A stretch of DNA of 64,000 nucleotides from Actinoplanes sp. DH11 (GCF_020873875.1 NZ_JAHWGU010000010.1:124001-188000), one strand, 5' to 3'. Counted from the stretch's first letter, positions 26,307 to 35,308 are shown. Translations and numbers: made by a program. Notes: generated from the letters alone by a model not told the origin.

Positions 26307-27321
26307 GCCCCTGTTCTTTAGCCTCGGCCGCACTTCGCGAAACGCGCCACGCCCACAGCACGGTCAGCGCTGCCCCGAACGCGAGGATCGGCGAGACCAG
26401 CACCACGATCACCGCCCAGTAGGGTGCGACGCCGGCACCGAGCATCGAGAGAAGCCCCTCGGACTGGGCCATCTCCCAGGTCACCGGCCCGATCAGGGCC
26501 GGAACCAGCAGGGCCGCCGCACGATCCCGGACACCCGGCGCGACGGCCAGGACCGTCGCGGCGACCAGGATGAAGAGAGCCAACTCGACGAGCCGCACCG
26601 GCAGGCGGTGGCCGGGCGCGAAGGCACCCTCGGCGGCCACCCGGACGCACAGGAGCACGGCAGCCACCGCCGCGAAGGCGCCCACCCCGCGCCTGCCGAG
26701 CAGGACCGGCAGCGGACGCCCCCGACGCGCCAGCACGAAAGCCGCCACGACCACCCCGACGGTGACCACCGACCAGGTGAGGCGCAGCGACGACTGGAAC
26801 GGGGTGTGCGGCAACCACCACAGGACCGCACCGAGCTCCACCAGCGCGGCCGCTCCGGAGAGCCACGCGGCGGTGCGACGCAGGCCGAGCAGCGCGGCCA
26901 GGCAGACCGCCGCCCAGAACGCGAACCGCAGCCCGACGTCGAGCAGCAGCAGGCCACGGATGCCGAACATCTCCATCGGCTCGGCCGGGGAGTCGAACAG
27001 GTGCACCCGCACGCCGGCGAGCAGCCGGGCGCCGGCGACCGCGGCCATCATCGCGGCGACGATCAGGCCGGTGACGGCAGCGGCGTCACGCCACTCCGCG
27101 CGACCGGGACTCGATCGTGCCCGGCCGAGACGGACCGCCAGCCCGGAACGCAGCAGGTCCGCCGCGTCGGCCGGTGACGGGAACCGGCGACCCGGCGCCG
27201 AACCGGACATCAGCACACCGATCATCTCCTCCTCGTAGGCCGCGCGATGCCCGGCCGGAAAGACCCGCAGCAGCCGTCGGTAACAACTCTCCAACGTGGT
27301 CACTGCCGCCTCGCTCGTCAC
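26299..27321 (-). CDS. Multi-pass membrane protein of PadR operon (second copy)
   Basis: A 340-residue protein. The cytoplasmic N-terminus (CYRRLLRVFPAGHRAAYEEEMIGVLMSG) is closely parallel to that of the upstream gene, then about eight membrane helices follow. The shared YRR-L-x-P-x-x-x-R-x-x-YEEEM motif marks a family that accompanies PadR regulators in actinobacteria. GTG start overlaps the previous stop (GTGA). Function unknown; possibly a transport or stress-sensing membrane component. Confidence 0.8.
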   Translation of the reverse strand: MTSEAAVTTLESCYRRLLRVFPAGHRAAYEEEMIGVLMSGSAPGRRFPSPADAADLLRSGLAVRLGRARSSPGRAEWRDAAAVTGLIVAAMMAAVAGARLLAGVRVHLFDSPAEPMEMFGIRGLLLLDVGLRFAFWAAVCLAALLGLRRTAAWLSGAAALVELGAVLWWLPHTPFQSSLRLTWSVVTVGVVVAAFVLARRGRPLPVLLGRRGVGAFAAVAAVLLCVRVAAEGAFAPGHRLPVRLVELALFILVAATVLAVAPGVRDRAAALLVPALIGPVTWEMAQSEGLLSMLGAGVAPYWAVIVVLVSPILAFGAALTVLWAWRVSRSAAEAKEQGHE

Positions 27322-28271
27322 GCCGCACCCCCGGCCCGCGCCGCACGGCCGCGCTCGAATCGGCTGGTCAGCAGGGCCATGAACAGGAACGCGGCAAGTG
27401 GCACGAGAACCAGCGCCGTCCACTGGAAGCCGTCGAGGAGCCGGGTCGCCTCGGGATGGCGGATGTTGTGCTCGATGAAGCCGTCGAAACCGGTGCGGAC
27501 CAGGGGCACCGTGACGAGGACCGGCGCGGCCCAGGTCAGCAGCCAGGGGCGCATCGCCGGCTCCTGCCGGGCGGCGGCAACGGCAGCGAGAGCGAGAGCG
27601 ACCCACGGCAGGCCGTTGTAGATCTCCCAGGAGAACCAGCGCAGCAGCATCACCGCCTGGAGGACCAGAGCTGCCGCGGCGGCCAGCAGCGGCACGAGAC
27701 CGCGCGTCCGGGCGCCGCCGCGGACGGCCACCACGCCTGCGGCGAGCACCACCGCCGCGGCCATGAGCTGCCAGTAGGCGTTGAGCACCGTCGCGGGCGT
27801 CTCGAGGTAGAGCTGGGCGGGCGCCACGGCCTGCCCGCCCAGCCCCAGCACCGCGCCGGCCAGCCCGAGCAGGCGCCACCCGCGCAGGGCCGCGATCAGA
27901 ACCACCGCCCAGCCGGACACTCGCGCCAGGATGGCGAGCTGGGGCAGCGCGACCGCATCGCTGACGGACAGACCCGGGCCGAACAGTTCCTGGCTGTCCC
28001 ACACGGCCACTTCCGTCACCAGATGACGCAGCGCGAGCGCGAGCAGCAGGATCGCCCCGAAGGTCTGGGTGAGCCACGCGGCCTGCCGCCACCGCGCCGA
28101 GCCGGTCACCTGCCGGAGCCGGACCGCCACCGCCGCCCGGGCCAGGTCGAAGAACTGCGCCGGGCCGGGACGGCCCTCGCTCATCAGCACGGCGAGCATC
28201 TCCTCCTCGTACTCCGCGCGGAAGTCACTCGGGTAGAGCGCCAGCCACCTGCGGTAAGTGCCCTCGCTCAT
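27318..28271 (-). CDS. Multi-pass membrane protein of PadR operon (first copy)
   Basis: A 317-residue protein beginning MSEGTYRRWLALYPSDFRAE, then YEEEMLAVLMSEG, followed by about eight hydrophobic segments and a basic C-terminus (SRFERGRAARAGG). Similarity of its N-terminus and topology to the next gene suggests an old tandem duplication. The ATG overlaps the padR stop (ATGA), so expression is tied to PadR. No enzymatic motif is seen. Confidence 0.82.
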   Translation of the reverse strand: MSEGTYRRWLALYPSDFRAEYEEEMLAVLMSEGRPGPAQFFDLARAAVAVRLRQVTGSARWRQAAWLTQTFGAILLLALALRHLVTEVAVWDSQELFGPGLSVSDAVALPQLAILARVSGWAVVLIAALRGWRLLGLAGAVLGLGGQAVAPAQLYLETPATVLNAYWQLMAAAVVLAAGVVAVRGGARTRGLVPLLAAAAALVLQAVMLLRWFSWEIYNGLPWVALALAAVAAARQEPAMRPWLLTWAAPVLVTVPLVRTGFDGFIEHNIRHPEATRLLDGFQWTALVLVPLAAFLFMALLTSRFERGRAARAGGAA

Positions 28272-28615
28272 GCCGGCGCTCCCCCGAGGTCGGTGCGGCG
28301 GGCCCGCAGCCGGCGGTCGGCGATGGCGGCCTGCTCGCGCAGCCGGGCGGTCTCGGCGGCCAGGCTCCGCTCGCCGGCCGCGGTGAGCCGGTAGTAACGC
28401 CGGAGCCGGGACTGGACGACCTCCTCCCGGTCGACGTCGATCAGGCCGTCGGAGCGCAGCCGGTCGAGCGCCGCGTAGAGCGTGCCGGCGCGCAACCGCA
28501 CCCGGCCACCGGTCATCGCGGAGACGTCCTCGATCACGGCGTAGCCGTGCCGCGGCTCCTCGGCCAGCGCGGTGAGGATCAGGAACGTCGGCTCCCGCAT
28601 GGGCGTGTCACTCAT
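28268..28615 (-). CDS. PadR-family transcriptional regulator
   Basis: A 115-residue winged-helix repressor. It reads EPTFLILTALAEEPRHGYAV, then VRLRAGTLYAALDRLRSDGL and YYRLTAAGERSL, the standard PadR DNA-binding fold, with the typical long C-terminal dimer helix. A perfect 25-bp palindrome sits 8 bp upstream of its start, so it very likely represses its own operon (padR, two membrane proteins, GH13 enzyme). Confidence 0.95.
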   Translation of the reverse strand: MSDTPMREPTFLILTALAEEPRHGYAVIEDVSAMTGGRVRLRAGTLYAALDRLRSDGLIDVDREEVVQSRLRRYYRLTAAGERSLAAETARLREQAAIADRRLRARRTDLGGAPA

Positions 28616-28622
28616 GGCGGAA

Positions 28623-28647
28623 GCATATACCGGTCATCGGTATATGC
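28623..28647. promoter_or_regulatory. PadR operator palindrome
   Basis: The arms GCATATACCG and CGGTATATGC are exact inverse complements around GTCAT. The dyad is A/T-rich, sits just before the padR start, and contains TATAC-type sequence that may be the -10 element. It closely resembles the ATAT-rich dyads bound by PadR-like repressors. Confidence 0.88.
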
Positions 28648-28715
28648 GCCACGAGCTTCGTACGTGGGTTTTCGGGTATCACCCAGGTCTTCGACTGCCG
28701 GGGGAGGACTGCTGT

Positions 28716-29381
28716 ATGGCCGAAGGTGATCTCTCGAACCTCGGTGGGCTGACCGGCTGGGTCGCTTCGGTGATCGAGTCCGCCGGCGAGGTCGGGGTCG
28801 GCCTGCTGGTCGCCCTGGAGAACCTGATCCCGCCCATTCCCAGCGAGATCGTCCTCTCGATGGCCGGCTATCTGGCCAGCCAGGGCCGGGTCAACCTGGT
28901 ACTGGTCTGGATCGCCGCGACGCTCGGCGCGCTCGGTGGCGCCCTGCTGCTCTACTGGCTGGGCCGGGGCCTCGGCGAGGAACGGCTGCGCCGCTGGCTG
29001 GACAAGGTGCCGCTGGTCGACGCCGACGATCTGAACAAGGCGGACCGCTGGTTCGAGAAACACGCCCGGTCGGCTGTCCTGTTCGGACGCTGCGCGCCGG
29101 TGGTGCGCAGCCTGGTGTCGATCCCGGCCGGCGCGAACCGGATGAACGTCGCGCAGTTCGCCCTCTTCACCACGATCGGCAGTGGCGTGTGGAACGCGCT
29201 CTTCGTCGGCGGCGGTTACGCGCTCGGCAACCGCTGGCAGGACCTGGAGAAGTACAGCCAATGGTTCGACTACGCGATCTGGGCGTTCTTCGCGGTCACC
29301 ATCGGCGCCTGGGCGATCAAGAAGGTGCGCAAACGCCGTCGCGCGGCCGCCCACCGGGACGACCGCGCGACGAGCAGGTGA
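28716..29381 (+). CDS. DedA-family membrane protein
   Basis: A 221-residue DedA/SNARE-associated membrane protein. The signatures ALENLIPPIPSEIVLSMAGYLA and FGRCAPVVRSLVSIPAGANRM (with the conserved E, P and R residues) are clear. DedA proteins include lipid-carrier flippases (undecaprenyl phosphate or phosphatidylethanolamine) and depend on membrane potential. The ATG at 28716 follows GGGGGAGG. It diverges from the padR operon and may share the operator region at 28623-28647, though the distance makes that uncertain. Confidence 0.93.
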   Translation: MAEGDLSNLGGLTGWVASVIESAGEVGVGLLVALENLIPPIPSEIVLSMAGYLASQGRVNLVLVWIAATLGALGGALLLYWLGRGLGEERLRRWLDKVPLVDADDLNKADRWFEKHARSAVLFGRCAPVVRSLVSIPAGANRMNVAQFALFTTIGSGVWNALFVGGGYALGNRWQDLEKYSQWFDYAIWAFFAVTIGAWAIKKVRKRRRAAAHRDDRATSR

Positions 29382-29382
29382 C

Positions 29383-30591
29383 TCAGAAGCCGGCGCTCAC
29401 CTTGGTGAACGCCCAGTCCGCCTGGTCGATGCCGGAGCAGTTGGAGACCACGCCGCCACCGGCGCAGCCGCGGTCCCGGTTGACCGCCCAGAAGGCGAAC
29501 CGGGCCAGGTTCTTGCTCTTCGCGTAGTCCCGGATCCGGGTCCACGTCTCGACCGAGGTCAGCTCCTGCTGGTCGGAAAGACCGTTCATGCCGGAAATGC
29601 CGATCTTGGCGTACGCCTGCGCGTCGGTCCAGCCGAACGTCGACTTGAGTTGGTTCTTCAGCCCTTCGGTCGCGCCGACGGTGGCCGCGTACATGTCGGC
29701 GTGGCCGCTGAAGTCGAACGGCATCTGGGTGAAGACGTCGATGTTGGCGTTCTTCGCCTTGGCCTGCTGGATCAGCCGGACGCCGTGCGCGTTCGGGCCG
29801 TTCGGCGTGGTGCCGAACGTGAGGATGGTCCGCACGCCGGGGTTGCGCTGCTTGACGATCTTCAGCGCGTCGACGATCCGGTCCGCCACCACGTAGTTCT
29901 CGAACTCGTCGGTGTTCTCGATGTCCACGTCGATCGCCTTGAGCTGGAAGGTGTCGATCACCTTCTGGTACGCGCCGGCGAGCGCCTCGGCCGTCGAGCA
30001 GTTCGGGCCCAGCTTGTTGCCGCTCCAGCCGCCGATCGACGGGACCACGTCCGCGCCGGCCGCCCGGATGGCCGCGATGGTGCTGGCGTGCGCGCCGCCG
30101 GTGAGGCCGGCCGAACCGTCCCAGACCGGGTTGCAGCCGTTACCGGCCAGCACGAACGCGATGGTGAACGCCTTGATGCCGGTGGCGTTGACGACCGTGG
30201 CCGGCGCCGGCGGGTTGCCCCAGCCCGGGTAGATGTACGGTGCCGCCGCCATCTTCGTACCCGTCGGAGGCGTCGTCGGACCGGTGGTCGGAGGCGTGGT
30301 GGGGGACGTGGCGGGCGGGGTGGTCGGGGTGCTGCCGCCACAGACGCCGCTGTCGGCCCAGACCGCCCACTGGCCGCTGTTCGTGACCGGCGACTCGTTC
30401 TGCGTCCACCACCTGGCGGTGAAGTTACGGCCGTTCTGCGACGCGACGTTGTCCTTGACGTAGACGGCGCTCGCACTCCAGGCCGGCGCACACGCGACGG
30501 CGGCGTTCGAGCTGGTCATCGGAAGGATCGCGGCAGCCGTGCCGGCCATCGCGACCGCCGCGACGACGGCGATCTTCCTGCTGAGTTTCAC
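29383..30591 (-). CDS. Secreted GH18 chitinase with N-terminal chitin-binding module (chitinase 1)
   Basis: A 402-residue secreted protein. A signal peptide (KIAVVAAVAMAGTAAAILPM) leads to a CBM5/12 module (WSASAVYVKDNVASQNGRNF, WWTQNESP), then a Thr/Pro linker and a GH18 domain. The catalytic motif appears as LKAIDVDIEN, with the acid Glu of D-x-D-x-E. The domain belongs to the SpChiD/ChiC-like short GH18 group (WAVNRDRGCAGGG near the C-terminus). The GTG start follows GGAGCACCTT. It lies 27 nt after the other chitinase gene and is probably co-transcribed with it. Confidence 0.9.
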   Translation of the reverse strand: MKLSRKIAVVAAVAMAGTAAAILPMTSSNAAVACAPAWSASAVYVKDNVASQNGRNFTARWWTQNESPVTNSGQWAVWADSGVCGGSTPTTPPATSPTTPPTTGPTTPPTGTKMAAAPYIYPGWGNPPAPATVVNATGIKAFTIAFVLAGNGCNPVWDGSAGLTGGAHASTIAAIRAAGADVVPSIGGWSGNKLGPNCSTAEALAGAYQKVIDTFQLKAIDVDIENTDEFENYVVADRIVDALKIVKQRNPGVRTILTFGTTPNGPNAHGVRLIQQAKAKNANIDVFTQMPFDFSGHADMYAATVGATEGLKNQLKSTFGWTDAQAYAKIGISGMNGLSDQQELTSVETWTRIRDYAKSKNLARFAFWAVNRDRGCAGGGVVSNCSGIDQADWAFTKVSAGF

Positions 30592-30618
30592 AAGGTGCTC
30601 CGTGAGGGGAAGAGCGGA

Positions 30619-31920
30619 TCAGGGGAGGGTGGCCAGGTGCGGGTCGACGGTGTTGGCCCAGTTGTTGCCGTTCGTGACGTCCCAGTTGATGGACCACGTC
30701 ATCGCGCCGCGGATACCCGGGTACGTGGCCGGCGGCTTGAAGGTGCCGCAGTTGGTGCCCTTGGCGAGACAGTCCAGCGCGGCGTTGACCACCGTCGGGG
30801 CCACGTAGCCACCACCGGCCGCCCGGGTGCTGGCCGGCAGGCCGAGGGCGACCTGGTCGGCGCGCAGCCCGTTCTGCAGGGGGATGCAGGCGAGGGCGGT
30901 GAGGAAGTTGACCGTGCCCTGGCTGTACGCGGCGTTGTTGTCGCAGCCGAGCATGGAGCCGGAGTTGTAGTACTGGGTGAAGACGACGGTCAGGATGTCC
31001 TTGATGTCGAGCGCCAGCTTGAAGTACGAGGACTGCGGGTTCTGCATGTCGATGGTCTGCGGCGCCATCGTGATGATCAGGTTGCTGCCGGCCTTGGCCC
31101 GCAGCGACCGCAGCGCACTCGCCATGTAGGTCGGGTTGAGCCCGTTCTCCAGGTCGATGTCGACGCCGTCGAACCCGTACGTCTGGATCAGTGAGTACAC
31201 GGAGTCGGCGAAGGCGGTGGCGGCGGAGGCGCTGTTCACCGCGACCGTGCCCTTCTCACCACCGACCGAGATGATCACCTTCTTGCCGCGCTGATGCAGG
31301 GTGGCGATGTCCGCCTTGAACTGCGCGTCGGTGTAACCGCCGACCGCCGTGGCCAGGCCCGGGTCGAGGTTGAAGGTGACCGCGCCGGGCGTGGACGTGG
31401 CGTCCGCGAACGCGACAGCGATCAGGTCGTAGGTGGCCGGGACCGCGGCCAGCTTGAGCGGCGCCGCGCCGTTGTCGAAGTTCTGCCAGTACCCGGTGGT
31501 GAAGTGCTTGGGCAGCGCGCCGGTACCGGTCGGCGGCGGGGTGCCGGGCGGCGTGGTGGTCGGCGGGGTCGTCGTGGGTGGCGTGGTGGTCGGCGGCGTG
31601 GTGGTCGGCGGCGTCGTCGTGGGCGGAGTGGTCGTCGGCGGCGTCGTGGTCGGCGGGGTGCCGCCCTCGCACACGCCGTTGTCGGCCCAGACGTCCCACT
31701 GGCCGCTGCGGACCGACGGCAACTCGTTCTGCGTCCACCATTTGGCGGTGTAGTTGTGGCCGCTCTGCGAGACCACGTTGCCCTTGACGTACACGGCCGC
31801 GGAACTCCACCCGCCGGCACAGGCCGCCGCGGCCTGCGCACTGCCGGCGAAGTAGGTCGCCGCACCTCCGGCGACAAGCGCCGTGACCGTTGCGAGGATG
31901 ACCGATCTGGAGCGCTTCAT
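30619..31920 (-). CDS. Secreted GH18 chitinase with N-terminal chitin-binding module (chitinase 2)
   Basis: A 433-residue secreted protein. The signal peptide is SVILATVTALVAGGAATYFA. The CBM5/12 module (SSAAVYVKGNVVSQSGHNYT, WWTQNELP) is close to that of the next gene, but the linker is a long TPPTT repeat and the catalytic domain is a different GH18 subgroup, with YGFDGVDIDLENG (D-G-V-D-I-D-L-E complete) and a GAMTWSINWD closing strand. It would degrade chitin outside the cell. The start at 31920 follows GGAAGGA; a start at 31938 lacks one. Confidence 0.93.
   Translation of the reverse strand: MKRSRSVILATVTALVAGGAATYFAGSAQAAAACAGGWSSAAVYVKGNVVSQSGHNYTAKWWTQNELPSVRSGQWDVWADNGVCEGGTPPTTTPPTTTPPTTTPPTTTPPTTTPPTTTPPTTTPPGTPPPTGTGALPKHFTTGYWQNFDNGAAPLKLAAVPATYDLIAVAFADATSTPGAVTFNLDPGLATAVGGYTDAQFKADIATLHQRGKKVIISVGGEKGTVAVNSASAATAFADSVYSLIQTYGFDGVDIDLENGLNPTYMASALRSLRAKAGSNLIITMAPQTIDMQNPQSSYFKLALDIKDILTVVFTQYYNSGSMLGCDNNAAYSQGTVNFLTALACIPLQNGLRADQVALGLPASTRAAGGGYVAPTVVNAALDCLAKGTNCGTFKPPATYPGIRGAMTWSINWDVTNGNNWANTVDPHLATLP
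31545..31665. repeat. Thr/Pro linker minisatellite in chitinase 2 gene
   Basis: About six to seven units of a 15-18 bp degenerate repeat (core GGCGTGGTGGTCGGCGG) encode the TPPTT linker between binding and catalytic domains. Such arrays change length readily between strains. Confidence 0.8.
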
Positions 31921-31995
31921 CGCCGTCCTTCCATGCACATCCGGTGAGATGCATCAATCTTTAAGAGTGTTAACAGTAGAAGTAAAGAGGGTGCA

Positions 31996-32013
31996 CCTTA
32001 AAAATCCTTAAAA
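31996..32013. promoter_or_regulatory. Phased direct repeat in chitinase upstream region
   Basis: CCTTAAAA occurs at 31996-32003 and 32006-32013, one helical turn apart, in the most A/T-rich stretch of the window. The region is upstream of the chitinase pair and divergent to the YbdK-type gene. It could be a regulator site; it does not match the DasR consensus known from Streptomyces. Confidence 0.4.
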
Positions 32014-32160
32014 CGCGAGAGCACGCGTACGCCTCCCGGAGCCACCTCCGGCCGACCACGCCGCGCCCCTCACCGCACCGGTCCGCCGCCTGGCCATATG
32101 GACGTACGCCTATGTAATTGCCGCGTTTCCAGAGATCTCCGGCCGGGTAATCGCGGCGGC

Positions 32161-33354
32161 ATGGACACCTCGACCGAGGGCGCGGCGCCGCCCGCGGAGA
32201 CCGAAGGCACCGTGCTGCCCGCGGAGATCGCCGCCGAAGCCGACCGATACGACCTGCTCACCCTCGGCATCGAGGAGGAATACCTGCTCGTCGACGCCAC
32301 CGAGCCGCGCGCCGTGGAGGCCGTGGAGGACGTCTTCGCGCAACTGCCGGACGACCTGCGCGGCAGCGTGCAGCACGAGTTCGTCCGCAGCCAGATCGAG
32401 GTCGCCAGCCCACCCCGCCTGAACCTGACCGATCTGCGCACCGAGATGCGGCGCCTGCGGTCCGGGCTCTCGGCGGCCGCCGAGCGGGCCGGCGTCCGCC
32501 TGGTCGCCGTCGGCGCCGGGCCGGCGGCCGGACCGAACATGCGGATCGTCGACAAGCCGCGGTACCACGAGATGCGGGCGCACTTCGGCGACCTCTCCCC
32601 CGGTCAGGGCGTGTGCGGCACGCACGTGCACGTCAGCATCCCGGACCCGGAGACCGGCGTGCAGGTCCTCAACTTCCTGCGCCCCTGGCTCCCGGTGCTC
32701 CAGGCGGCGAGCGCCAACTCACCGCTCCTCAACGGGCACGACACCGGGTACGCCAGCTGGCGCTCGATGATGTGGGAGCGCTGGCCCACCGTCGGCCCCA
32801 CGCCGTACCTGCACTCGCACGAGCACTACCTGACCCTGATCAGCGACCTGGTGGCGAGCGGCGCGATGCTCGACGAGGGGATGCTCTACTGGTACGCGCG
32901 CCTCTCCGCGAACTACCCGACCGTCGAGATCCGGATGGGCGACGTCACCCCGACACTCGACGACGCGATGCTGCTCACCGCGCTCGCCCGGGCCCTGGTC
33001 TCCACCGCCCTGAACGAGGTCCGGCAGGGCGCCGTCGCGCCGGACGTGCCACAGCCGCTGCTGCGGGCCGCGCACTGGCGTGCCGCGCACGACGGCCTGG
33101 AGGGCCTCAACATCGACATGGCGACGCGGGAGCCGCGACCGGCCTGGCGGCTGATGCGCCAGCTCTTCGACTACGTGCGGCCCGAGCTGGAACGGCACGG
33201 TGACCTGGAGACCGCGACCGTCCTGATGGGACGGCTGCGGGCCGGCGGCAGCGGTGCGGCACGGCAGCGGGCGATGCTGGCCAGGGGCGCCTCGGTGACC
33301 GAGGTGGTCGACGAGCTGGCCCGGCTGACCCGCGAGGCGGAGGACACCGTCTGA
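32161..33354 (+). CDS. Carboxylate-amine ligase, YbdK/GCS2 family
   Basis: A 397-residue ATP-dependent ligase. It shows LGIEEEYLLVD near the N-terminus (the family E-x-E), HEFVRSQIEVASPP, CGTHVHVSIPDPE and the ISDLVASGAML...ANYPTVEIRMGD region. YbdK proteins make weak gamma-glutamyl-cysteine in vitro; the biological substrate is unknown. The ATG at 32161 is preferred because the frame's earlier start adds basic residues unlike the family. Actinomycetes use mycothiol, so a glutathione role is unlikely. Confidence 0.88.
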   Translation: MDTSTEGAAPPAETEGTVLPAEIAAEADRYDLLTLGIEEEYLLVDATEPRAVEAVEDVFAQLPDDLRGSVQHEFVRSQIEVASPPRLNLTDLRTEMRRLRSGLSAAAERAGVRLVAVGAGPAAGPNMRIVDKPRYHEMRAHFGDLSPGQGVCGTHVHVSIPDPETGVQVLNFLRPWLPVLQAASANSPLLNGHDTGYASWRSMMWERWPTVGPTPYLHSHEHYLTLISDLVASGAMLDEGMLYWYARLSANYPTVEIRMGDVTPTLDDAMLLTALARALVSTALNEVRQGAVAPDVPQPLLRAAHWRAAHDGLEGLNIDMATREPRPAWRLMRQLFDYVRPELERHGDLETATVLMGRLRAGGSGAARQRAMLARGASVTEVVDELARLTREAEDTV

Positions 33355-33493
33355 CCGATAAGGATCACACCCCGATCAGTACGGAGATTGCTGAGCGTAG
33401 TCACGTACGGTGAGCAGGCAGGATCACCGTGCGTGGCTTCAGGGTGACCGAATCGGTATTCCGCTTGATCTTGCCGCACGGTAGGCATGACGG

Positions 33494-35308
33494 ATGCTTC
33501 CGCACAACCCCCGTCCATCGGCGCCGAACTCCGGTGCGGACGGCACGTCGGGCGGGCGGCACCGCAGGCCGGAGACGCCGGAGAGCGCCCCCGCGGAGAG
33601 CCACACCGGGGGCACCCCCGCCCAGTCCCGCAGCGCCGCACCCACCCGGCGGGCCCGGCATCGCGCCGGCACCCGCGGGTCGTACGGATCCAGCCGCACC
33701 GCCCGGGAGAGCCGCACCGCCTTCGCCGGCTGGACCGCCCGCGAGGGCTGGACCGCCCGGGCGGGCTGGAGTTCCCGCGACGCCGCGGCCGACAGCACGG
33801 CCCAGCCCGGAACCGGAAGCACGAGCCCGGCCCCAGGTGCGAGCGCAAGCACGGACCTCGCCGGCACGGCTCCTACCGCGAGCACGTCCCTCGCCGGCGC
33901 GACTCCTGCCGCGAGCGCAAGCGCCGACCTCGCCGGCGCGACTCCTGCTCCGCTCGTGAGCGCGAGCCCGGCGGGCGAGCTGGACCAGACCGCCGGCGCG
34001 GGTCCCACCGACGGCGCCGCTCAGGACACCCCCACGGACCAGGCCGCCGCCGGAGCCGGGCGGCCGACGCGGTCGGCACGGCACGCGCGTGCGGGTCGCC
34101 GGCCGGCGACCGTCGCGGTTCGTCGCTCCACGGCCGCCGGGAGCCGCCCGGGTTCGCACCGCGCATCCGGCGCCCGCACCGTCGACGGGTTGCTGCAGGC
34201 CGCGCGCAACCGGCCGCAGCTCCTGCTCGGCACCCTGGTCGTCGCGGGGCTGCTGCTGATCGCGGCGCCCACGATCCCGCAGCAGGACGGCGCGCCCACC
34301 AGCGTGATGAACGCGGCGGCGCAGGCCGTCGCGTCCCGGGTGACGAGTTCGAAGCCGGCCGCCGCACCGACCAAGGAGGCGGCCGCGCAGCCGCCCGCCC
34401 GCAACCGGCCCGAGTCGACCCGGACAGCCACCGCGCCGACCGCGGCGGCGACCGAAAAACCGCCCGCTCCGGATGTGCAGCCGGCCCGGGTCACCGCGCC
34501 CCGCGGTGACGGACCCGCGAACTCGCTCGTGACCACGGGATCACGCACGGTCACACTGAGCTTCGATGACGGCCCCGACCCGAACGAGACGCCGAAACTT
34601 CTGCAGATCCTCGCGCAGCACCAGGTCAAGGCGGTGTTCTGCCTGGTCGGCACGCAGGCGCAGCGGCACCCCGACCTGGTCCGGCAGATCGCCGCCGCCG
34701 GGCACGTGCTCTGCAACCACACGTGGGACCACGACCTGAAGATCGGTAAGAAGAAGCCCGAGCAGATCCGCGCCGACCTGACCCGGACCAGCGACGCCAT
34801 CCGGGCCGCCGTGCCGGGTGCGGCGATCCCCTACTTCCGGGCGCCGGGCGGCAACTTCACGGTCCGGCTGGTCAACACGGCGTACGCAGACGGCATGACC
34901 TCGCTCTACTGGGATGTCGACCCGCGGGACTGGTTCCACCCGGCCGGTGAGAGCCAGACCGACCACGTGAAGCGGCTGATCAGTGAGGTCCAGGCGAAGA
35001 CGCGACCGGGATCGATCATCCTGTCGCACGACTTCAACCAGCCTGCGACGACGGAGGCGTACCGGCAGCTCATGCCCTGGCTGACCGCCAACTTCGAGGT
35101 TGGCGTCCCGGGTGGGAAACCGGCTCCGTCCTCGGCGCCGTCGGCCACGCCGACCACCGAACCGACGCCGTCGGCACCCGCCACCACCACACCGGCGCCC
35201 TCGGCGTCCACACCGGCGCCGTCCGGCTCACCGGCCGCTTCGGGCGAGCCGGCAGCCGCCGGCGCGGCCACACCGCCCCCGTCAGCGCCGGCGGGCGCGG
35301 ACGGCTGA
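33494..35308 (+). CDS. Membrane-anchored NodB-type polysaccharide deacetylase
   Basis: A 604-residue protein. Residues 1-230 are an Ala/Thr/Arg-rich, low-complexity cytoplasmic region. A membrane helix follows (QLLLGTLVVAGLLLIAAPTI), then a linker and a carbohydrate esterase 4 domain. The five CE4 motifs are visible: SFDDGPD, NHTWDH, RAPGGN, DVDPRDW and ILSHD, so metal and catalytic residues are intact. A Pro/Ala-rich tail ends it. It probably de-N-acetylates cell-wall glycan outside the membrane. Its 3' end overlaps the converging glycosylase gene by 27 nt. Confidence 0.88.
   Translation: MLPHNPRPSAPNSGADGTSGGRHRRPETPESAPAESHTGGTPAQSRSAAPTRRARHRAGTRGSYGSSRTARESRTAFAGWTAREGWTARAGWSSRDAAADSTAQPGTGSTSPAPGASASTDLAGTAPTASTSLAGATPAASASADLAGATPAPLVSASPAGELDQTAGAGPTDGAAQDTPTDQAAAGAGRPTRSARHARAGRRPATVAVRRSTAAGSRPGSHRASGARTVDGLLQAARNRPQLLLGTLVVAGLLLIAAPTIPQQDGAPTSVMNAAAQAVASRVTSSKPAAAPTKEAAAQPPARNRPESTRTATAPTAAATEKPPAPDVQPARVTAPRGDGPANSLVTTGSRTVTLSFDDGPDPNETPKLLQILAQHQVKAVFCLVGTQAQRHPDLVRQIAAAGHVLCNHTWDHDLKIGKKKPEQIRADLTRTSDAIRAAVPGAAIPYFRAPGGNFTVRLVNTAYADGMTSLYWDVDPRDWFHPAGESQTDHVKRLISEVQAKTRPGSIILSHDFNQPATTEAYRQLMPWLTANFEVGVPGGKPAPSSAPSATPTTEPTPSAPATTTPAPSASTPAPSGSPAASGEPAAAGAATPPPSAPAGADG
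33840..33972. repeat. Degenerate in-frame repeats in deacetylase N-region
   Basis: Units of about 36-42 bp containing CTCGCCGGCGCGACTCCTGC encode ADLAGATPA-type peptides. They lie in the low-complexity cytoplasmic part and do not affect the enzyme domain. Confidence 0.65.

Noticed and set aside
26305..28394. Long plus-strand open frames opposite the PadR operon
   Set aside because: Arg/Gln/Pro/His-rich shadow translations without motifs, opposite clear membrane-protein genes.
31921..32160. DasR-type operator for the chitinase genes
   Set aside because: No match to the known palindromic consensus was found; only A/T-rich direct repeats are present.
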